Below, in pieces: positions 40,626 to 48,370 of a stretch of DNA of 64,000 bases. Each line of letters begins with the position of its first letter. Positions within the stretch are counted from its first letter, which is position 1. Position numbers and translations under genes: made by a program. Source of the DNA: Bryobacteraceae bacterium (lineage in GTDB: Bacteria > Acidobacteriota > Terriglobia > Bryobacterales > Bryobacteraceae); NCBI GenBank assembly GCA_029975915.1, contig JARKOC010000058.1, positions 62,001-126,000 of the forward strand, written 5' to 3'. A model generated the notes under the pieces. That model had not been told where the DNA came from. It worked only from the letters and a program-made list of their open reading frames with translations, and searched no databases.

Positions 40626-40759
40626 TCAATTTGCTCTTTACAAACCGGGTCACGTTAGTTATTCGCTTCCTGGTGGGGTTGCCTCCGCCAGGGTTGACCG
40701 GCCGCTCTCGCCGCCGGTCCCCTTCAATATGCCCCGCGCGTTGCGTGGGGTTTCTTTTT
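40626..40759 (+). ncRNA. Predicted structured small RNA 1 (three hairpins plus terminator tract)
   Basis: About 134 nt with no plausible ORF. Three consecutive stems are visible: CCTGGTGG/CCGCCAGG (40669-40676 with 40685-40692, one G-U), GACCGGC/GCCGGTC (40696-40702 with 40713-40719, perfect), and the terminator stem CCCCGCGC/GCGTGGGG (40732-40739 with 40743-40750) followed by TTTCTTTTT. The last is a classic intrinsic terminator with nothing coding before it, which argues for a free-standing RNA. The 5' end is uncertain. No known family is recognised. Confidence 0.5.
40732..40759 (+). terminator. Intrinsic terminator of small RNA 1
   Basis: 8-bp stem CCCCGCGC/GCGTGGGG with loop GTT and the T-rich run TTTCTTTTT. 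It does not follow any plus-strand protein gene. Confidence 0.8.
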
Positions 40760-40846
40760 GCGCCAGCGCCAGGCTGGACTGCACCACTGCCGGTTGGCTT
40801 CATCAGCAAAGCTATACCAAATCTTGTAGCCTGCTTGATTTTTTTG

Positions 40847-40875
40847 TTGACATGACGCACTCCCTTGTTTAGCAT
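40847..40875 (+). promoter_or_regulatory. Strong sigma-70 promoter of small RNA 2
   Basis: Consensus -35 TTGACA at 40847-40852, a 17-bp spacer, and TAGCAT at 40870-40875. The upstream flank is T-rich (TTTTTT before TTGACA). This is the best sigma-70 match I found in the window. Transcription should start near 40882. Confidence 0.75.
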
Positions 40876-40891
40876 GGGGCCATCACTGAAG

Positions 40892-40907
40892 AAAGGAGGT
40901 GATCCAG
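40892..40907 (+). promoter_or_regulatory. 16-nt complement of the conserved 16S rRNA 3' tail (maximal Shine-Dalgarno)
   Basis: AAAGGAGGTGATCCAG is the exact reverse complement of the usual bacterial 16S rRNA 3' end. Ordinary Shine-Dalgarno sequences match 4-8 nt. The GGAGG core is 13 nt from the mini-ORF ATG, farther than the optimal 5-9 nt, so a role other than simple initiation is possible. The host 16S sequence is not in the window, so the last two positions are assumed. Confidence 0.75.
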
Positions 40908-40912
40908 AACAC

Positions 40913-40957
40913 ATGAATCCTGGTAGTAATCTGTCGCGCGAGGTGGCTGATAGCTGA
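40913..40957 (+). CDS. 14-codon mini-ORF inside small RNA 2
   Basis: ATG to TGA encodes MNPGSNLSREVADS. It follows the extreme anti-16S-tail segment and its 3' half forms the long-range helix with 41017-41032, so translation would open that helix. It resembles a leader peptide in position but is not rich in a single amino acid. There is no downstream plus-strand gene to attenuate, since the next genes are on the minus strand and an intrinsic terminator follows. Confidence 0.45.
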   Translation: MNPGSNLSREVADS

Positions 40958-41071
40958 TTCGGCTGCTCTATTGCACGGATCCCTCATTCAGTGACGGGAT
41001 CGACGCTCCTGTGGACCAGCCATAGTCGCGCGTCTCTCAGACCGCGGGTCTGATTCTCAGGCTACCTGAAG

Positions 41072-41110
41072 GCCCCGCCGCCGGGTTTCGGCTGCGGGGC
41101 TTTACTATTT
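41072..41110 (+). terminator. Intrinsic terminator of small RNA 2
   Basis: GCCCCGC (7 bp), a C-T mismatch, GCCG/CGGC (4 bp), loop GGTTT, then GCGGGGC and TTTACTATTT. It ends 25 bp before the convergent glycosyltransferase gene stop. Confidence 0.8.
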
Positions 41111-41135
41111 ATATAAAATGTTTATTTTTAACGCA

Positions 41136-43853
41136 TTACAGGGATGGAGAATTCGTTTGGTCGAGTTCCCGGTAGAGCCGTGCTTGCCGCTCGGCGATCC
41201 GGTCCCAGTCGTAGTCGCGTTCGACGGTTCGCCGGGCCGCCGCTTCGATTTGCTTCCTCTTCGCCGGGTTTTCGAACAGTGACCGGATTTCGGCCGCCAT
41301 CGCGGTGGCGTCCGGGACGACGATCACGTCCTCGCCGGGATTCAGTTCAAGCCCGTTGACGCCAGCCGGGGTCGAGACGATGGCCTTGCCCATGGCCATT
41401 GCTTCCATGATCTTGATGTTGGTTCCGGCGGAAGCGAGCAGTGGCGCGATCACGACCGCGGCCCGCTCGTATGCCGGCCGGACATCGGATACGAACGCGT
41501 CCATCTCAATTCCGGGCTGGTTCAATTCCACGCTCACCCGGTCTTGATAGAGTTCGAGGTAATGCTCCGGTCTGGACCCGGCGATGACGTGCAAAGTGGC
41601 GCCAGCTTCGTGCAACGTGGGCCAAGCCTCGTCAAGGAAGTACCGCAGCGCCATGATGTTCGGCAGATGGGCGAACGAGCCGATGAACAGGATGCGTTTC
41701 GGTTCCGGTTCCAGATCTGCGGGCTTGAATCGCTTCAAGTCCACTCCGTTGGCCAGGGTCTCGACTCGCCGCGCCCCTTTGACCATGGCGCGGTCCTTGT
41801 CCGACATTGCCACGACGCAATCCACGTTGCGCCAAGCATCCTGTTCGAATGTCCGCCAACGGGCAAGCTGCTGTAGCGTCTCCCAATCGCCCCGCTGACT
41901 GGCGAGCTGTTCGTAAAGGTCAATCGTAATATCGTGCTCGACGAGAATCGACGGAACCGGCGTACAATCCGGCGCATAAAGCCCCATCTGGGTGAATTCG
42001 AGCTGAACCAGGGCCGGCTCGTGCTTGCGAATCATCTCCCTGAGAGCCGCCCGGAACGGCATCGTGTCGTGCTCCTCGACCACCTCGGGACGTTGCGTCA
42101 TCGGCCTCAGGTGCGAACCTGTGCGGCGGACCAGCACCACCTCCCGGCAGATCTCCAGCACCTCAGGAGCGGGCGTGAACGGCTGATCGCAGAACGAAAT
42201 AAGGACCTGGTCGAATTCGGCCGCCGCGCGGCGCATGAGATTGAACATCCGCACCGCCCCGCCATGAGAGAGCGGGAACGGCACATACGGGCTGGCCACG
42301 ACCACAGTCCGCCGTCCGCTGGACCGGCTCTGCCGGCCGGGAAATGAGAACGTTTCTCCTCCGGCGAGATGCAGGGCCATTCGTTCTGAGGCGAGCCGTA
42401 CCGGAGGCGCCTCGACATAGCGCTCGGCGAGGATCGCCGATTCCAGAGCCGGCATGGCCCACTCCGGTTGCGGTTCCAAGGCGGCGTGCCAGTTGATGCG
42501 CAGCACGGCCCGATTCCAAAGTTCTGTAAATAAGGCAGGATCGGACACCGAACGGACAAGGAAGTTCAGGTAGTTGCGCTCCACCGCAAGCCGGATCTGG
42601 GCATCCGTGAAATAGCGTGAGGTGGTCGCGCGGTGGTGATGCAGCACTTGAGCGCCGGAGACGAACACCGTAGGCCAACCGCGCGCCCAGGCGCGCCAGC
42701 CGGCGTCCAGGTCTTCGACATATGCCGGCGTGAAGATCTCGCCGAAGCCGCCGATGGCCCGCAGCTTCTGAGCGTCGTAGAGCGAGCAGCCGCCGCTGCC
42801 ATATGTCACGTAGGTCAGATCCTCACCCGGCAGGGGCGTTTCGCAGCGGACCGGAAACTCTTTCACGTCCGCAATGACCGAGAGCACGGCCTTTCCCGTC
42901 TCTTCGCGCCGTCTGCCCTCGGGGAAAAAGATCTGGGCCGTGGCGCAAAACAGGTCCGGGACCTGGCCGAACGCATCCAGCAGAGCCTGGAAGAAGCCCG
43001 GCCGGATTTCCATGTCGTTGTTTAACAGGCAGACGCGGGAAAAACGGGCGCGAGAGATGCCGCGATTCACGGCGGCCGCGAAACTCAGCGGCTTGAACTC
43101 GCATTCAATGAGCACCGCCGGATAAGCCGACTTGAGCCACTCGACTGTGCCGTCGTTCGAACCATTATCGACCACGATGATTTCGCCGGATTGGTCCTTG
43201 AGACCGGCCAGCAGACCCGGCAACATCGATGCGAGCAACTCCCGGCCGTTGCGCGACGGGATGACGACGGAAATGCCCTCTCGAAGCGGCGCAAGTTGTG
43301 GGGGCTCCACCGGCTTGAGCCGTGACTTAATCCGGGCGATGATCGCGCCCTTGCGCAATGTGCGCCGGTACAGAAACGGGCGAACAAACGCCATTGGATG
43401 GAAAAGCCGCCAAACCTGCGCGTAGAGCCATCCGCCCGGGCTGGTCTCCCAGCGATACCAGTTATCCAAACGCCACCGGATGTGCCGCAGCATCTGTGGC
43501 AAAGCGCGCGGATGCAGACGAAAGTGGTCGAGATTCTCGTTGAAGATCAGGGTCCGGACGCCTCCGATCGAGGCAGCCAGACGGCGCATGGGCCAGTAAG
43601 GCATGCGCGGCTGAAGCAGCAGCGCAGTCCAGGCGATCCTTTCGTGCTTGATTGAATCGAGGACGCGGGCCCGATTCTCCTCGTAAGTCCTGGAAGGCAT
43701 CCACGGGATCCACCGCCCAGCGGTCTGCGGGAACTCGGAGACGATGACCATGGGCAGATCGGGAGCGACGCGCTGGAAGTTGATCAGGAACTCCTCGATC
43801 AGGTCTTCGGTTCCCGACGTGAAGGCGAGTAGGACCGGTTTGCCGCCGCTCAC
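41136..43853 (-). CDS. Fused glycosyltransferase: GT2 domain followed by GT4-type domain
   Basis: 905 aa from GTG 43853, which is 1 nt past the stop of the upstream gene; the longer frame to 43973 lies inside that gene. Residues 1-200 are an unassigned, Trp/Arg-rich region. A GT2 domain follows (ISVVIPSRNGRELL, IIVVDNGSNDGT, VCLLNNDMEI with the DxD-like metal site, GGFGEIFTPAYVEDLD). The C-terminal half is a GT-B/GT4 enzyme (FPLSHGGAVRMFNLMRR, RILFIGSFAHLPN, AGTNIKIMEAMAMGKAIVST). Two transferases in one chain suggest successive sugar additions to one cell-surface glycan. Confidence 0.92.
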   Translation of the reverse strand: MSGGKPVLLAFTSGTEDLIEEFLINFQRVAPDLPMVIVSEFPQTAGRWIPWMPSRTYEENRARVLDSIKHERIAWTALLLQPRMPYWPMRRLAASIGGVRTLIFNENLDHFRLHPRALPQMLRHIRWRLDNWYRWETSPGGWLYAQVWRLFHPMAFVRPFLYRRTLRKGAIIARIKSRLKPVEPPQLAPLREGISVVIPSRNGRELLASMLPGLLAGLKDQSGEIIVVDNGSNDGTVEWLKSAYPAVLIECEFKPLSFAAAVNRGISRARFSRVCLLNNDMEIRPGFFQALLDAFGQVPDLFCATAQIFFPEGRRREETGKAVLSVIADVKEFPVRCETPLPGEDLTYVTYGSGGCSLYDAQKLRAIGGFGEIFTPAYVEDLDAGWRAWARGWPTVFVSGAQVLHHHRATTSRYFTDAQIRLAVERNYLNFLVRSVSDPALFTELWNRAVLRINWHAALEPQPEWAMPALESAILAERYVEAPPVRLASERMALHLAGGETFSFPGRQSRSSGRRTVVVASPYVPFPLSHGGAVRMFNLMRRAAAEFDQVLISFCDQPFTPAPEVLEICREVVLVRRTGSHLRPMTQRPEVVEEHDTMPFRAALREMIRKHEPALVQLEFTQMGLYAPDCTPVPSILVEHDITIDLYEQLASQRGDWETLQQLARWRTFEQDAWRNVDCVVAMSDKDRAMVKGARRVETLANGVDLKRFKPADLEPEPKRILFIGSFAHLPNIMALRYFLDEAWPTLHEAGATLHVIAGSRPEHYLELYQDRVSVELNQPGIEMDAFVSDVRPAYERAAVVIAPLLASAGTNIKIMEAMAMGKAIVSTPAGVNGLELNPGEDVIVVPDATAMAAEIRSLFENPAKRKQIEAAARRTVERDYDWDRIAERQARLYRELDQTNSPSL

Positions 43854-43854
43854 A

Positions 43855-44964
43855 CTAGACCACCGACTGCCAGGAAGACAGGGGCCGGCCCGCGCAGCGA
43901 TCCTGCCAAAGGGAGAGAGCCTGCAAGCAGAAGGCCGTCGAAACAGGGTTGACGAAGGACGTCCAAACCCCATTCCGGCTGCCGAAGCAGAATCCGCCGT
44001 GAACGTTCGGAGGTCCGCTCATCTGATAGGCCGCCGCCCATGCTGCTTCCTCGGCGGCTGCCTCGCGATCCAGTTCAACGGCTCCAGCGGCTTCCGCCCA
44101 GAGGCGTACTCGAAGCAACTGAGCAGGCACGTCGGACCGTTCGAAGACCGGCCTGACACGCCGCAGCAGGGCAGCGTCCATTTCTATTCCCTTCCGGAGC
44201 GCGGAAACCACCTCAGGATCGCTGGCGCGCGACAGGCAGGCCTCCAGGAAGTAGCCATAGGCGTGCAGGCGATCCATGACGCGGGCGCCGGGCTCGCCTT
44301 CAGGGAAGGCTACGTGGGCGGCCAATGCGCGCTGGAACGCGGCATTGAACGGCGGCATCCAGGTCTCGTCTCCGGTGGCCTGCGCGAGATCGTGCCACGC
44401 CAGAGCGGACTTGAGCTGATAACAATCCGACTGGCGCGACCATCGCGAGTCTCGTGGACAGGGTCGTTTCGACGGGAGTTCAAGGATCGGATGGATATCG
44501 TCCGTGTTCACGAAATCGCGCCTCATCGACTCGCCAGTGGCGATGGCTACGCTGAGAAACTGATCGTCCCCCGTGGCGCGCCACAGCCGCAACAATGCTC
44601 GAACGATGATCCCGTTGTCGAAGAAATAAGTCCAGTTGCCCGAATCCGTCTTCTCCGCGGGCCATTCAAATGGCATGGCGTCGAGGTTACGGTCCCAGGC
44701 TCTGTCGCAAAGGAACCGGCCGGCACTGATGGCCGCTTTCAGAAGCTCAGGCGAGGAATACCGTTCACAAAGGTCGAGCGCCGAACTGATGAAGTATCCG
44801 GTGATTTCAGTGGAGACGCGCGCGTTTTCAGCGCGATCGGTGTGGTGGTAGCGGGCGACTCCTCCTTCAGGCTCCTGAATGCCTGAGTGGAGCAACCATT
44901 GAATGCCACGATCGTGAATCGCTGGGGAAGCGGGATCGGCAGGTATCGCGTTCGTCAAAAGCAA
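43855..44964 (-). CDS. Alpha/alpha-barrel protein, likely glycan-associated
   Basis: 369 aa without a signal peptide. Repeated helical hairpins with Trp/Tyr/His-rich turns (TGYFISSALDLCER, NWTYFFDNGIIVRALLRLWRATGDD, WHDLAQATGDETW, HAYGYFLEACL, NGVWTSFVNPVSTAFCLQAL) suggest an (alpha/alpha)6 toroid as in AGE epimerases and glycoside hydrolase families. I cannot assign a precise family or catalytic residues. It sits 1 nt upstream of the glycosyltransferase gene, so it probably works on the same polysaccharide. Confidence 0.75.
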   Translation of the reverse strand: MLLTNAIPADPASPAIHDRGIQWLLHSGIQEPEGGVARYHHTDRAENARVSTEITGYFISSALDLCERYSSPELLKAAISAGRFLCDRAWDRNLDAMPFEWPAEKTDSGNWTYFFDNGIIVRALLRLWRATGDDQFLSVAIATGESMRRDFVNTDDIHPILELPSKRPCPRDSRWSRQSDCYQLKSALAWHDLAQATGDETWMPPFNAAFQRALAAHVAFPEGEPGARVMDRLHAYGYFLEACLSRASDPEVVSALRKGIEMDAALLRRVRPVFERSDVPAQLLRVRLWAEAAGAVELDREAAAEEAAWAAAYQMSGPPNVHGGFCFGSRNGVWTSFVNPVSTAFCLQALSLWQDRCAGRPLSSWQSVV

Positions 44965-45003
44965 CTGGGATGCCTACTTCTAAGTGGTGAGAGCCTTTTC
45001 ATT

Positions 45004-46542
45004 TTAGCAGCCGGATGAAAGGAACTTCAGCAGAATCAAGGCGCGGTCGGCGGCTGGCCCGGCAGCGCCCTCCTCGATGGAGCGGAAGACGAGACGGACG
45101 AGATCCGCGGCGCGCCGGTCTTCCCAGCACATCAGAGAGTCGGCCAGCCGGGCATCGCTGGGGGGAGAAGGCGAACCCGCGGCCGGGTTTTGTAGCAGGC
45201 TCAAACTGGCGATGGCAACCAGATCGCCGGGCAACAGCGCGAGTTCGGCGATTCTGAACGCCGTAGGAGGCGAGGCAGCCATGGCCGCGCTTGATTCGGG
45301 CAGCCGCAGAACCTGGGCGCCGTCGGCGGAACGTCTGAGGACCAAGGGCGGCATCGCGCCTGCGTTGACGTAGGTGAGTGTGCGTTTCTCGCTCGAGTAC
45401 CTGGCGCAGAACAAGCGCACGGGCAATGGCTTTTCACTGGATGCCATTAAAGCCCGCTCGGTGGATTGAAGCAGCTCGGCCAGATCTTCAGCGTAGGCGT
45501 GGAAGCGGCTGCGGAGGAGAACCTGGAGTTGGGCGATTTGCACGGCGGCTTCCATGCCTGCCGTGCCGACCTCAGCCATCACCACGCCAAGCGCGCCTTT
45601 CGGAAGGGCGATGAGATCGATGAACTGGCCCTCAGGCGATTGACCCCGCCAGTATTCGGCGCCGTAATCGAGGCCTGGTATCTCGGGCAAGTCGGGTGGC
45701 ATGAGCCGGGCTACGGCCCTGCGCCAGAGTTGCTGCTCCTTTTGCTGCGTCAGTTCATCTGACTGCTGCCCGGCGAAGTCCCTCGCCGACTGTAGCGACG
45801 CCAGAAGCGCGCCGGCGTGCAGAGCGCAGATCTCTGCGTAGGCACGGGTATCGGCGTGAAAGCCGGCTCCGGGCAATAGGGCGACGGCCAGCCATTCGGC
45901 GCTTTCGGCGGACAATGGAATTGGGAAGAGTCCGACGTCAGGACTGTGCCGAGGGATGTGGGGGTGGAACGGATCGAGCGCATCGAGGTCGATGCCTGCC
46001 AACAAGGGCGGGTGCCCGACCTGTGCGGGAACCACCGAGGCGGCGCAAACCCATCCGCTTCCGTTCGTCGAGCGGTAGACCGCGGCCATTGGCGCCTCAA
46101 GCGCCTCGGCGGCGAGCTTGCACAACGCCCCTCGCAGCGCATCCTCGTTCAACTCGGCGCGAAGGCGGTCGCACGTGTAATAGGCCCGCTTCCGCCACAT
46201 CTGCAGAGACTCGGTCCGGGCTTCCGACATGTCCCGGAGCCACGTGAACAGCCACCACGCGCTCGTGAACAGGACGGTGGCGCCGGCTGCTCCGAAACCG
46301 ACCCTTAGCGCCATGGCTTGATCCGGGGCGAGGGAGAACAGCACGACGCCGAAGATCATGCATGCGACCACGGCCAGAGCCGTCTCGATTCCGAGAGCGG
46401 ATGGATGACCCCGCCTGCCCAGCCGGACCACCGAGCGCACCTCGAAGCGACGGCCGGTGAAGGCCATATGGAGAGCCGCCAACAGAAGAAAGGCGCTCAG
46501 GGTCAGCCACGCTGCGGCAGTCCAAATGTAGTGCTCATCCAT
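45004..46542 (-). CDS. SpoIIE/RsbU-like PP2C domain protein, apparently catalytically degenerate
   Basis: 512 aa. Two to three N-terminal membrane segments (about residues 8-115) are followed by a GAF-like region (130-255) and a PP2C-like SpoIIE domain (280-510). The metal-binding aspartates of active phosphatases are replaced: the GDYYD motif aligns with GQFID, GDVSGKG with AEVGTAG, TDG with ASLSL, and the last DD with DR. The fold is probably kept while phosphatase activity is lost, so it may act as a binding partner. It lies upstream of the alpha/alpha-barrel and glycosyltransferase genes. Confidence 0.78.
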   Translation of the reverse strand: MDEHYIWTAAAWLTLSAFLLLAALHMAFTGRRFEVRSVVRLGRRGHPSALGIETALAVVACMIFGVVLFSLAPDQAMALRVGFGAAGATVLFTSAWWLFTWLRDMSEARTESLQMWRKRAYYTCDRLRAELNEDALRGALCKLAAEALEAPMAAVYRSTNGSGWVCAASVVPAQVGHPPLLAGIDLDALDPFHPHIPRHSPDVGLFPIPLSAESAEWLAVALLPGAGFHADTRAYAEICALHAGALLASLQSARDFAGQQSDELTQQKEQQLWRRAVARLMPPDLPEIPGLDYGAEYWRGQSPEGQFIDLIALPKGALGVVMAEVGTAGMEAAVQIAQLQVLLRSRFHAYAEDLAELLQSTERALMASSEKPLPVRLFCARYSSEKRTLTYVNAGAMPPLVLRRSADGAQVLRLPESSAAMAASPPTAFRIAELALLPGDLVAIASLSLLQNPAAGSPSPPSDARLADSLMCWEDRRAADLVRLVFRSIEEGAAGPAADRALILLKFLSSGC

Positions 46543-46567
46543 GGCGCTGACGGCCTGGCGCTCCGGC

Positions 46568-48076
46568 TCAACTTTTCACGCCGCCGCGGGCCAGGGCGCT
46601 GTTTTTTCTCCCGAAGACAAAGTAGATAATCAGACCGACGATACTCCAACCAAAGAACCGAATCCAAGTCTCAAGCGGCAGGGCCATCATGAGGACCAAG
46701 CAACTGGCGATGGCCAGGAGTGGAAACAGCGGTCCCAAGGGCACAGTGAAACCCCGCTGCCGGTCGGGCTGCGTACGCCGCAGAACCAGGACTCCCGCGC
46801 TCACTACCGCGAAAGCGAACAAAGTGCCGATGTTGGAAAGGTCGGCGAATGTGCCCACATCCCATACGCCCGCCGGGATGCCCACGGCGAAGCCGGCAAT
46901 CCATGTGCTGACATGCGGCGTCTTGTATCGCGGATGCACCTTCGAGAACAACTGAGGCAATAACCCGTCTCGCGACATCGCAAACCAGACCCTGGCCTGG
47001 CCATATTGAAAGACCAGCAGCGAACTGATCATGCCGCCCAGGGCGCCGATGTCCACCCACTTCCACAAGGTGTTCATTTTGAGCGTTTTCAACGCCCCGA
47101 CGACGGGGGCGGCGTTGTTAAGCGTTTTCCAGTCGGCGATGCCGGTCAACACAAGCGCCACGCCGATGTAGAGCAGGGAACAGACCAGAAGAGTTCCGAG
47201 TATTCCAATGGGCATGTCCCGCTGCGGGTTTTTGCACTCCTCCGCGGCGGTGGAAACCGAGTCGAATCCGATGTAAGTGAAGAACACGATTGCGGCGCCG
47301 GTCAGCACGCCGCTGAAGCCGTTCGGCATGAACGGTTCGTAGTTCTCCGGGACTATGGCGCGCGCGGCGCCGACAATGAAGACAAGAATCGCCGCGATCT
47401 TGACAATCACCATGATGTCGTTGGCGCGGGCGCTCTCCTTGATGCCGTGAACCAGCAGCACGGTCAGTAGCATCAAGACGACGAAGGCGGGCAGATTGAA
47501 CCAGGCTCCCGTGTATGAGCCGCCGGCGATGGCAGGCTCACAGAGTTCCCTAGGCAGGTTGAACCCTAACACGCCGGACATGATGTGGTTGACATGGGCC
47601 GAAAAGCCGACGGCGACGGCCATGTTCGAGACGGCGTACTCCAGGATCAGATTCCAGCCGATCATCCAGGCCGTGAGTTCGCCCATGGTGGCGTATGCGT
47701 AGGTGTAGGCCGAACCGGCGACCGGAATGGTGGAAGCCATCTCCGCGTAGCACAGTGCGGCGAAGCCACAGGCCAGGGCGGTCAGGAAAAAAGACAGCGC
47801 GATGCCTGGCCCGGCCCCGGGCCTCCCGATGGTGAACTCAGACTGGCCGCCGTTCATCATCAGATCAAGCAACGGCACATGGAATATCGAATGAAAGGAG
47901 CGGATTTCGCCCGCCGCGGCCGTCCCAGTCAAGATGAAGATCCCGCTGCCGATCACGGCGCCGATGCCCAGCGCCATCAGGCTCCAGGCGCCGAGATGGC
48001 GCTGGAGGCGTTTACCCTCCTCGTTGGAGGCGGCCACAAGCGCGTCTATGCTTTTGGTCCGGAATAGCTGGTTCAC
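46568..48076 (-). CDS. APC-family amino acid permease
   Basis: 502 aa from GTG 48076, chosen because GGGAGGAG lies 6 nt upstream; a longer ATG frame from 48124 is less likely. Twelve to thirteen hydrophobic segments. The signature is GIGAVIGSGIFILTG, with CYAEMASTIPVAGSAYTYAY and FFTYIGFDSVSTAAEECKNPQRDMPIGI as in the cationic amino-acid transporter (CAT/YfnA) branch. It takes up amino acids across the inner membrane; the substrate is unknown. Confidence 0.93.
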   Translation of the reverse strand: MNQLFRTKSIDALVAASNEEGKRLQRHLGAWSLMALGIGAVIGSGIFILTGTAAAGEIRSFHSIFHVPLLDLMMNGGQSEFTIGRPGAGPGIALSFFLTALACGFAALCYAEMASTIPVAGSAYTYAYATMGELTAWMIGWNLILEYAVSNMAVAVGFSAHVNHIMSGVLGFNLPRELCEPAIAGGSYTGAWFNLPAFVVLMLLTVLLVHGIKESARANDIMVIVKIAAILVFIVGAARAIVPENYEPFMPNGFSGVLTGAAIVFFTYIGFDSVSTAAEECKNPQRDMPIGILGTLLVCSLLYIGVALVLTGIADWKTLNNAAPVVGALKTLKMNTLWKWVDIGALGGMISSLLVFQYGQARVWFAMSRDGLLPQLFSKVHPRYKTPHVSTWIAGFAVGIPAGVWDVGTFADLSNIGTLFAFAVVSAGVLVLRRTQPDRQRGFTVPLGPLFPLLAIASCLVLMMALPLETWIRFFGWSIVGLIIYFVFGRKNSALARGGVKS

Positions 48077-48154
48077 CGCGACTCCTCCCGTGATCGGACT
48101 GTCAGGTTCGAGGTTCACGCACACGCTCCATGATCCGGTTGATTCGACGTGGAA

Positions 48155-48190
48155 TCCCCGCCGACGGAGGCGCTCCGGATGCGGCGGGGA
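48155..48190. terminator. Cruciform-forming hairpin between the 52-aa gene and the permease gene
   Basis: TCCCCGCCG/CGGCGGGGA outer stem (48155-48163 with 48182-48190) enclosing CGGAG-GCG-CTCCG (48165-48177). It is a likely terminator or processing hairpin for the uvrD transcript, without a T tract. Confidence 0.5.
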
Positions 48191-48211
48191 CCGGACAGCG
48201 GCGTTGCGGCT

Positions 48212-48370
48212 CTAGCGGCGGGTCTTGCCCTTCGAAACGGTGCGGACCTTCTTTTTCTGGGAACCGCGGTCCACATCGGGGGCGCGTTTGGGCTTGGCCG
48301 GCGCTTCGGCGCGGGCTTTCCGCTTGGCTTCTTTGCGTTCTTCGCGGTCGGTGATGTTTTTCGTGTTCAT
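48212..48370 (-). CDS. 52-aa Lys/Arg-rich small basic protein
   Basis: 52 aa: it begins MNTKNITDREERKEAKRKAR and continues with APAKPKRAPDV, ending KKKVRTVSKGKTRR. Its ATG overlaps the stop of the helicase gene by 4 nt (ATGA), a strong sign of coupled translation. The high charge (about 40% Lys/Arg) suggests nucleic-acid binding, perhaps with the helicase. Its size alone makes it easy to miss. No family recognised. Confidence 0.7.
   Translation of the reverse strand: MNTKNITDREERKEAKRKARAEAPAKPKRAPDVDRGSQKKKVRTVSKGKTRR

Larger units (their letters stand above)
40882..41105 (+). ncRNA. Predicted structured small RNA 2 with anti-16S-tail segment and mini-ORF
   Basis: About 220 nt between the promoter at 40847 and the terminator at 41072. 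It has several helices: ATCAC/GTGAT (40882-40886 with 40899-40903) whose loop shows AAAGGAG; a long-range two-part helix CGCGCGA/TCGCGCG (40935-40941 with 41026-41032) plus TGGCTG/CAGCCA (40944-40949 with 41017-41022); GATCCC+TCA with TGA+GGGATC (40978-41001); TCAGACC-GCG-GGTCTGA (41037-41053); and the terminator. The 5' part carries a complement of the 16S rRNA 3' tail and a 14-codon ORF. It could be a regulatory RNA, a leader-peptide RNA or both. No known class is recognised. Confidence 0.6.

Noticed and set aside
40882..41105. tmRNA, SRP RNA or RNase P RNA
   Set aside because: No tag-peptide end (such as ...LAA), no CCA-ended tRNA-like fold, no GNRA-capped SRP core and no RNase P signature.
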